Below the pieces are notes generated by a model. That model saw only the letters and a program-made list of their open reading frames with translations, was not told the origin of the DNA and did not search any database. A DNA stretch of 64,000 bases from contig OX328123.1 in the NCBI GenBank assembly GCA_946811695.1, positions 37,413,054-37,477,053 of the forward strand, in the 5' to 3' direction. This document shows, in pieces, positions 57,530 through 64,000 of the stretch. A program made the position numbers and the translations under genes. Source of the DNA: Gonocerus acuteangulatus. Taxonomy: Eukaryota; Arthropoda; Insecta; Hemiptera; Coreidae. The stretch's first letter is position 1. Every line of letters begins with the position of its first letter.

Positions 57530-58146
57530 TTGAAGACAAAATACAGGTATGCCATAGTGAATAGAATACAAAGACAAGGATGCCTACTTATAGGCGGGGG
57601 AATTGGTACAACACCCAATCTTGTGCATGAAGCACTCTTAGACATACCACCATTAGACTTCTATGTAGCTCGGATGGCCATGATCACAGCTCGTAGGCTG
57701 ACCTCTCTGAACGTGATCAAATCGCCCCAGACATCGGGAGGACACGCAAGAATCTTTAGCAATATGGGAAGTACCCCGGAATTGGGTATTCCATCGGATA
57801 CAATCATCCCGGAATATGATTTTCGTAGAAGCTTTAAGGTCAACACTGGAGAAGAGCATATATCCATGTTGACCACATCAGTGAATATACCCAATGGATT
57901 CAACGTCTACACAGATGGATTGAAGACCTCTGAGGGGACTGGCTCTGGAATATGGCAAAGCGGGTGCCAAGGAGGGGCACTCGCATTGCCTTAGCAAAGG
58001 AACGGTCGGTCTTTCAGGCTGAGGTATATGCAATCCTGACTGCTGCACCTCAGTTAAGAGGAACACAATGCAGCATGAAAAGGATTAATTTTCTTGCAGA
58101 CAGCTTAACTGACTGTAAGGTGCTAAACAATCCAAAGACTACGTAA
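57530..58146 (+). pseudogene. LINE ORF2 remnant (post-RT linker and RNase H), frameshifted
   Basis: 57560-57960 encodes RIQRQGCLLIGGGIGTTPNL, VHEALLDIPPLDFYVARMAM and the RNase H start FNVYTDGLKTSEGTGSGIW. After a frame change near 57960, 57970-58130 gives FQAEVYAILTAA (catalytic Glu) and ADSLTDCKVL. R1/Jockey-type. The gene is broken, and the sequence ends before the last catalytic Asp. Confidence 0.75.
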
Positions 58147-58149
58147 ACA

Positions 58150-58850
58150 CTCGTCAGGGAGTGTAAAATGGAACTAAATGAATTGGCCAAGAATAGGAAC
58201 TGTGTCGAGATCTACTTCTGTAAACACATCCATTTTTTGGTACACATGTACAATTTTTCTGACTATATTCTTATCTGAATAGTACAAATGCCCTCAGAGT
58301 ATTCATAAGGCTGAAAATAAGGTGTACCACACTCAGATCACTCATATGGCTGAAATCTTAAAGCATCGACTTAACCGTTTGGTACTATAACAATGTCAGC
58401 GATTAAGTGAACTCAGTTTTTCCTAATTTGTTTTCTTCTAAAGTTTTTAACCATTTAAGAATAGTCCCAAACAGCTATAAAGATAAAAATGACTAGATTC
58501 TCAAATCTTTATTTGTCAGAAAAATTAAAGAAATAAATGGCTCCCTGAGATAAATTAACTTGCCAAACTTTGATGTAAAGCCAGGTAGCATTCTTGGCTT
58601 TGGATTTCAAATCAAAGTGAAATATTTAAAAAATGAAGATTTCAAAATTAAGAATTATTTAAGTCACTAATGGCATATATCACCACATGCATTATACGAA
58701 AAATAGTATATTTGTAAAAAATTGTTTCTTGTTGAGGTGACTCCACCCACATCACACATTCGAATAAAAATAACTGTACAATGTGTCTCTATGAAATAAG
58801 TCTGCATCAACAAAATAAAAATTAATTAATTCAAGAAAGCATAGTGTTAC
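58150..58850. other. Intron, no feature recognised
   Basis: AT-rich sequence downstream of exon a; nothing recognised beyond LINE debris at its left end. Confidence 0.4.
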
Positions 58851-59079
58851 CAGATTTGTCATTTGTAAGAACATCTTCAACAGAATTCTTTTGATCATTT
58901 TCTGTTTTTTTTATTTGTTCAGTGTCTTCTTCTCTCCCTGCTAATTCTTCAATAACATTAATAGCGATCTTATTGTTTACTTCAGGTCTTGATTTTGGTT
59001 TAGTAGGCTCCATTGGGGGCGGTTCTGTTGGGACGATGGCAATAAGATTTGGATTATTTACAGGGCGAATAAAAGGTCG
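58851..59079 (-). CDS. Host gene exon a (first exon seen)
   Basis: The exon follows a pyrimidine tract and CAG acceptor, and ends at a G|GTAACA donor (phase 0 in, 1 out). It encodes 76 codons beginning RPFIRPVNNPNLIAIVPTEP, then a Lys/Glu-rich segment with an INVIEELAGREEDTEQ stretch that could be helical. There is no convincing initiator methionine: the only Met in the exon is internal (MEPTK), and the frame is open to the acceptor. An upstream exon is therefore expected. The next exon completes the split codon as Asp. Confidence 0.75.
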
Positions 59080-59361
59080 CTGAAAAAAACAAAAAATCTG
59101 TCAGTATTTATAATAGAAATAATGGAAATTTGTGGTATGAAGTGCTACAAAAAATAATTTGGTTGCTTGACCATTTTTAATTTATTTTATTTTAGGGCGG
59201 TTCCTCCCTTCCTCCATAGGGAGGAACCTCGCTTATAGGGTTGACCTCGATGCAATCTGGAAGTGCTGACTAGAAAATTTTACGTTTCAGAACCCCTAGA
59301 GGATGAAAATAACGGTGGTTCAAATTCATGAGTAAATGTATATGTATGTATATATATACAT

Positions 59362-59445
<84 letters not shown>

Positions 59446-60155
59446 CTTTTCGCACTCTAGCTCAGTGAATAATGGTCCGATTTTGATGAAATTTGGTACA
59501 AAAATCATTCGTCTAATTTGAAAGGTCAAGTTCAATAACCAGCAAAATCCGTTCACCGGAATATATTTTTTTTGGAGCGAAAATTGTGCGAAAAAAATCT
59601 TTACACTTATTTCAAATGCGTCCAAATTCTCCTTTTATAGGATTCTTGGCCTAGAAAAACGAATGAAGCCATTTTTAAGGCGATAGCTTTAAACGTTTTT
59701 GAAAAAAATCGAAAAATAGTTGTTGAATAAAGTTTTTGGTTTGGGAACTTAGAATCATGGGATTCAGTTGAAACCAGGGTGTCAACGATTTAAATCATGA
59801 TTAAAATCATTTGATTTTTTAAATAAAATCATTGACTTAAATCAATTGATTTCATAAAAAAAAACATTGATTTAAACCAATTGATTTTATTAAAACAATT
59901 ATTATTATATATATTTTTTTAACTTTAGTTTATATTTTTAACTTAAATCTAACTAGTTCTGCCTTTTTTTCAGCCATTTCAACATTTCGTCTCTATTTTT
60001 GTCGCTAGGGCCTACCCTGACTTGACCGTTCTTATGTATTCAAAGTCTGACTATTTTATGAGTTCCTTTCTTGGTGATTAATTCAGCAAATAAATCTCCT
60101 TTTAAGTTTAAGATGAAAGAGATTGGCAGGTAGTTGACGAAGTGAATGCTTTACA

Positions 60156-60371
60156 TTGGTGGAAGTCTTACATTGGTCGGCGCTAAAATATTGTATTTCC
60201 TCAAAAGAACTGTTAATAATAGAGCAGCTTATGACAGGAAAGGCAACTTCTGCAGGGGTTGAAAGAATGTTTTTAACCCTTGGTTTTGTTCACAGTCAAA
60301 TGAGAAACTACCTAATTAGATGTGAAAAGGCTGACAAACTGGCATTTTTCTTCAAAGCTTTAAATAAATAA
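60156..60371 (+). pseudogene. hAT transposase dimerisation-domain fragment
   Basis: The 71 residues contain ATSAGVERMFLTLGFVHSQM and a Leu-rich end, the hAT C-terminal dimerisation pattern (A(T/S)S(A/V)xxERxFS followed by R-x-x-L). The rest of the transposase, with the catalytic residues, is missing or unreadable. Confidence 0.75.
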
Positions 60372-60750
60372 TATTACTGTTATTATACGTGATTAATAGG
60401 GAATGGATGTTCATCTACTATATATTTGTCAAATACCACTGACTCACTGACCTATCATCGCCCAGCCCAAACCACTCGATAGAAAAATTTGAAAATTTGC
60501 ATGGACACTCCCTATAGAACGTAGACGCTCGCTAAGAAAGGATTTTTTTTGTATTCAAATTTTTTTGTATTTTTAGAGGGGGTTAAAGTTTTAGTTGGTT
60601 AGAGCAGGCATGCCTAGGCAGCATGCGTTGCTAGGACGATAAACAACAGCTGTTACGTACATTATCTGCTTCATAGTATTATTTTTAATTGAGGTTAATT
60701 TCAACTATAATGGCAGACCTTGAATTACTAGAAATAAACTGTCCCTCATA

Positions 60751-60792
60751 GGTGATTTTGTCCCTCATTACGCTATGAGGGACAAAATCACC
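60751..60792. repeat. Perfect inverted repeat, 18-bp arms
   Basis: Arms GGTGATTTTGTCCCTCAT flank a 6-base loop TACGCT. It lies within the hAT element. Confidence 0.95.
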
Positions 60793-61050
60793 ATTTTAAT
60801 TGCGGTTCATTTCAATTCGCCTCCCATAGAGTTTTCGCTATACTTGGTGATGGTCCATCCGTGGTAATAATATCCCGAACCCTTGCACAGCCTCCTCACC
60901 CACCAGCATCCCCAGTCAGAACACCTCTTGGTCATGCCCGCAAATATAATGGGTGTTTCCAAATGACATATGAGAAACATAAATTTTAACATATATTTAT
61001 TATTGATAACGAAATTTAACCTGTATTGGTTACATTGCTGTTACTGATAA

Positions 61051-61333
61051 CCATGGGCGTATATCGGTAATAATTTCGGGGGGGGGGGGGGGGGGGGAGG
61101 GCTAGGGCCATTTCCGGGGTATGGAATACTAACAGTTTAGAAATTCGAATAGTTTTAGGCAAATAAAACGCTATTACAACTTAAATTAAATATTTTTTAT
61201 GAGGTGAAGGTGAAGTGATCTTATTTAATTTATTTTTAAGGGTTTAAGACACATTTTTACATTAAAATCAAAATGTCACAGGGGGGGGGGGGGGGGCTGC
61301 AGACCCCTCAGCCCCCTCCCCTTTATATACGCC
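61051..61333. mobile_element. G-run MITE with GGGCGTATAT ends
   Basis: It starts CCATGGGCGTATATCGG and ends inverted CCTTTATATACGCCC. Runs of 20 G (about 61078-61097) and 16 G (61281-61296) lie near the two ends. Another end occurs at 26218. Confidence 0.5.
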
Positions 61334-61339
61334 CTTGCT

Positions 61340-63040
61340 GGTGACCTATAGATAACGGGTTATCTATAGGTTATCTGTTTCTTGGCACTTGCCGGAGCGC
61401 CCCAGTGTCAGGAAACATTATACTTTGATTACTTAACAGTTGATGTACAAAATATAGTATGAAGGGAAACCGTGCTATAATAAACTGCAAAAAATTATGT
61501 AGTACTGTTAATTTTGCTGATAAATTATTTAACGCAATTGAATAACTACTTATCTATCGTGACGAAGCTCGGGTATTCGGCTAATGTAATATAAAATTGA
61601 AAATATGTAAATATATAATTAAATATTTGTAATAAAATATGTAATAAAAAATTGAAAATATTTAGTAAACAAATATCTTTAACACTATAAAATATTGAAA
61701 AGAAAAGCATAAATAATAAGTAGGAACTCTGTTATTATTAATGGAAAGAACTAAAGTTTAGAACAAAATGACTAAAACTGTTATACATATTGAAAAATAA
61801 AGGATAAATAAAAATTAGGAATTCATTAAAAAAAGGGGAAAGTTGAAAATGTATACAGATGAACATTATTTTGGAAGATTGTTTGCTACAACTAGAACTT
61901 TGAAATTTTCAAATGTGAAATGTTGCCGGTCTGATCTGAGTATAGTTTTGAAACGACTAAATTATCTTTCAACATCTACTAAAGTCACTGGTGTGTATTT
62001 GAAGGCTACAATCAACTGCTCTGAAGAGTGGGATTCAACTCAACTGTTAATTGTTTTGCCACTATGAATATCCACAATAATATATTTTTCCACTCAGGGG
62101 TTTTTTCTAGACTGTCTTTTCACTTTATTTTTAATTCATTCCCAGTATCTCCTTCTAAAACCTGGATTTTCTCTATTACTCTCGTATGATTCTAATACTA
62201 TCCACTAGCAACATGCCTTTTGTATCCAGTATTGACATAATATATACACAGCCACCTTCTTGGAATTAGAAAAGACACAGTCGCCTAGACTCAATGGGTA
62301 AAGTTTTATTTTCTTTCTCGGTTTTACTTTATTTCTTCAGTTACAAAATAAAAAGAATATTAAAATAAGTGGCAAACGTGTATTTATGGAAGAATATGTA
62401 AAAATATGGAGTTCTGACAAAACATGTAAAATAAAAAACTGTTTAAATATTTTAAAATCAATTAAAACGCGCATAATTACAACAACACTTACAATTTACG
62501 AATCAGAAAAAAATATGTAAATATAATAACATACGTTCCCTTGTGATTAATATTTCTGTAAAGCTTTATTTCTAAAATCTTTGTTTTAAAATTTGAAAAT
62601 TAAGTTATTATATATACAGGGGTCGAAATTGTCCTATCTTTTGAGACCAGAGTTTCTGTACATTTAAATTTAATGTCTTTAATCACCGAAAATTAATGAT
62701 TTTCCTCGATTTAAAACCTTAAATTTAGAGAAATTCCGGTCTCAAAATATAGATAACTTCAACCCCTTTATATATGATCCGTCAATTCTCCACAAGACAA
62801 AACACTTTAGAATAATTATTTCATTATTTTCACAGTAAATAAACAAATATTTTAGTTACAGGTTTATATAATGAACAACTAGGTAATAACCAGCTCTCTA
62901 TATAGACTAGTTAAATTTAAAAAGACTGATTTATTTTTTAAATCCGGTTTTAGTAAAAAAATTCAATTTAAATAAAAAAAATCCTATTTAAATAAAAAAA
63001 AAAAAAAATCTGATTTAAATCAAATAAATCTGATTTTTTT
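61340..63040. other. hAT interior, no intact gene
   Basis: A 74-residue open frame at 61843-62067 shows no family pattern. The right subterminal region is rich in ATTTAAATCA-like repeats. Confidence 0.4.
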
Positions 63041-63459
63041 ACACCCTGGTTGAAACGTTTTCTACTTGTTCAAATTTCATCAAATCTAATATGTTGAGAT
63101 TTCGGTTTACGTTTGGAGTTAAGGAAGGGTTAGAATAAAATATTTTATTAAAAGACATGTAAAGTTTTGGGAACTTCGTATATTTTCTTAATATCTCGAA
63201 AACGGTTGCGAATCTTGGTAAGCGGAAGGTTACCATTCAAAAGCTTACTAAATGCTCTACAAAAAAAGATTCTGAACAAATAGGCGATGTCAATTGGAGA
63301 AATAAGTGCTTAAAACTTTGAAGTAATTAATTGCGTTTATTCGAACAGTTCTTTTTGTCTGTTTTTATTTCTTGCTATTTTTTAATTGCTTATAGTAGGA
63401 GAATGCATTTGACAATAAAGCAGGATAAGTAAAACAAGAAAAAAAATTAATTGTTAGAA

Positions 63460-64000
63460 ATATAGCTTTCCAAGAGAGAGATTCGAAGACGCCTTATAAA
63501 TATTTTCAACTGCCTTTATGCTTTTGGTGTCCAGAAAATGTGAAAAATCTTGGTATCTTGATATATGCATTGAATCGTGTGAAATAAGTATCTCTAGAAG
63601 TGGACTGTACTCATAATATTGGATGGTGTCTATATGATCTTTATTGATTGAAAAAATGTAAAAGTAATAGCCACTGCTTGTTTTATTGTAAAGTGTTGCT
63701 TGTTTCATTCAGTGAACTATTCAAAAACGATACTAATTCTGATATTTTTTACAAAACGTGTATTTCTGAAGCCCTGTATCTCCTCATCCCATTGAGATCC
63801 CATGATAAAATTTTGCTATATGTATTAAGACATTACAAACTATATTTGATATTTTTTTGGAATTTTTAAAATTGCCACTTTTTGAGAAATTTAAATTTTA
63901 AAATTCTTAACTATTTTGAAATTGTAACCCCTATTTTGTGGCATATCATATTAAAGCCCCATTCATCAGCTTTAAAATGAGACCACTCACGGGTTAATAT
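63460..64000. other. Window end, unassigned
   Basis: ORFs at 63454-63708 and 63648-63869 overlap on opposite strands and match nothing I know. This may be family A 5' region or older sequence. Confidence 0.35.

Larger units (their letters stand above)
20618..59079 (-). other. Host gene span: Ser/Arg-rich nuclear-type protein, nine internal exons
   Basis: Nine minus-strand exons (59079-58851, 52575-52285, 50223-49107, 46429-45984, 44871-44645, 44551-44493, 41813-41755, 26709-26641, 20721-20618) each have an AG acceptor and a GT donor. Their phases chain as 0/1, 1/1, 1/2, 2/1, 1/0, 0/2, 2/1, 1/1, 1/0, giving 2601 nt (867 codons) without a stop. The protein is acidic near its N-terminal part, then has an SR-type heptad array, Asn/Gly/Ser linkers, basic patches and a basic Ser-rich tail. 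Such composition is typical of splicing or nuclear-speckle factors; no RRM, zinc finger or kinase is visible. Initiator and terminator exons are not seen, so the gene probably extends beyond the window on at least one side. The largest introns (15.0, 6.3, 6.0 kb) are filled with transposons. I cannot name an orthologue. Confidence 0.85.
59775..63048. mobile_element. hAT transposon with exact 8-bp target duplication
   Basis: The ends are CAGGGTGTCAACGATTTAAA and inverse TTTTTTTACACCCTG. GTTGAAAC is duplicated at 59767-59774 and 63049-63056. Both subterminal regions carry many ATTTAAATCA-type repeats. A transposase end is preserved at 60156-60371. Length is 3274 bp. Confidence 0.9.
59190..63460 (-). 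mobile_element. Helentron-like family A copy 6, reversed, split by a hAT
   Basis: Its 3' end is at 59190 (TTTTAGGGCGGTTCCTCC, hairpin). The (AT)n core is about 59340-59435. Mid-element sequence continues to 59766 and, after the hAT, from 63057 to about 63460 or beyond. The 5' end is not reached. Confidence 0.65.

Overview
The window looks like nuclear DNA of an arthropod, probably an insect with a large, transposon-rich genome. It is AT-rich and intron-dominated, with GT-AG splice signals. It carries Tc1/mariner, pogo/Tigger, hAT (including a hobo-like terminus), piggyBac-like, Helitron/Helentron-like, Ty3/gypsy-like LTR, Penelope-like and RNase H-bearing LINE elements, plus tRNA- and 5S-derived SINEs. 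There are no operons, prokaryotic genes, CRISPR arrays or intact RNA genes. All identifications were made by eye from the sequence; no database was searched.

One host gene is well supported. It lies on the minus strand, and nine internal exons run from 59079 down to 20618. Every exon has AG/GT borders, and the reading phases join without a break for 2601 nt (867 codons). The protein is an acidic then Ser/Arg-rich nuclear-type protein with about thirty RSxTPRK-like heptads encoded by one 1117-bp exon. First and last exons are not seen, and I could not assign an orthologue. Nearly everything between 20.6 and 59.1 kb is intron of this gene filled with transposons.

Layout. 0-2.4 kb: a dead LINE carrying a SINE, then a Helitron helicase remnant. 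3.4-8.3 kb: a palindromic element hosting a pol-less LTR retrotransposon, which itself hosts a Helentron-like element. 9-13.6 kb: long-terminal-inverted-repeat elements, a GC-rich LINE ORF1 region with duplicated blocks, and a minisatellite. 13.6-20.6 kb: SINE and ORF fragments and a piggyBac-like MITE. 21-26 kb: a hAT element enclosing a hobo-like element, then a 2.4-kb fold-back. 27.5-44.3 kb: two families of non-autonomous Helentron-like elements with (AT)n cores, nested in each other and invaded by LTR, Penelope, SINE, Tc1, Tigger and LINE insertions. 45-59 kb: most coding exons, with a 353-bp inverted duplication and a 120/240-bp satellite-like array in introns. 59.2-64 kb: a minus-strand Helentron-like element split by a 3.3-kb hAT with an 8-bp target duplication.

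The most notable pattern is an ecology of nested elements. The Helentron-like elements carry (AT)n cores, and the LTR retrotransposon and a Penelope-like element sit inside such AT tracts in every copy seen here. Target duplications allow much of the insertion order to be read directly. I found no convincing novel defence or metabolic system.
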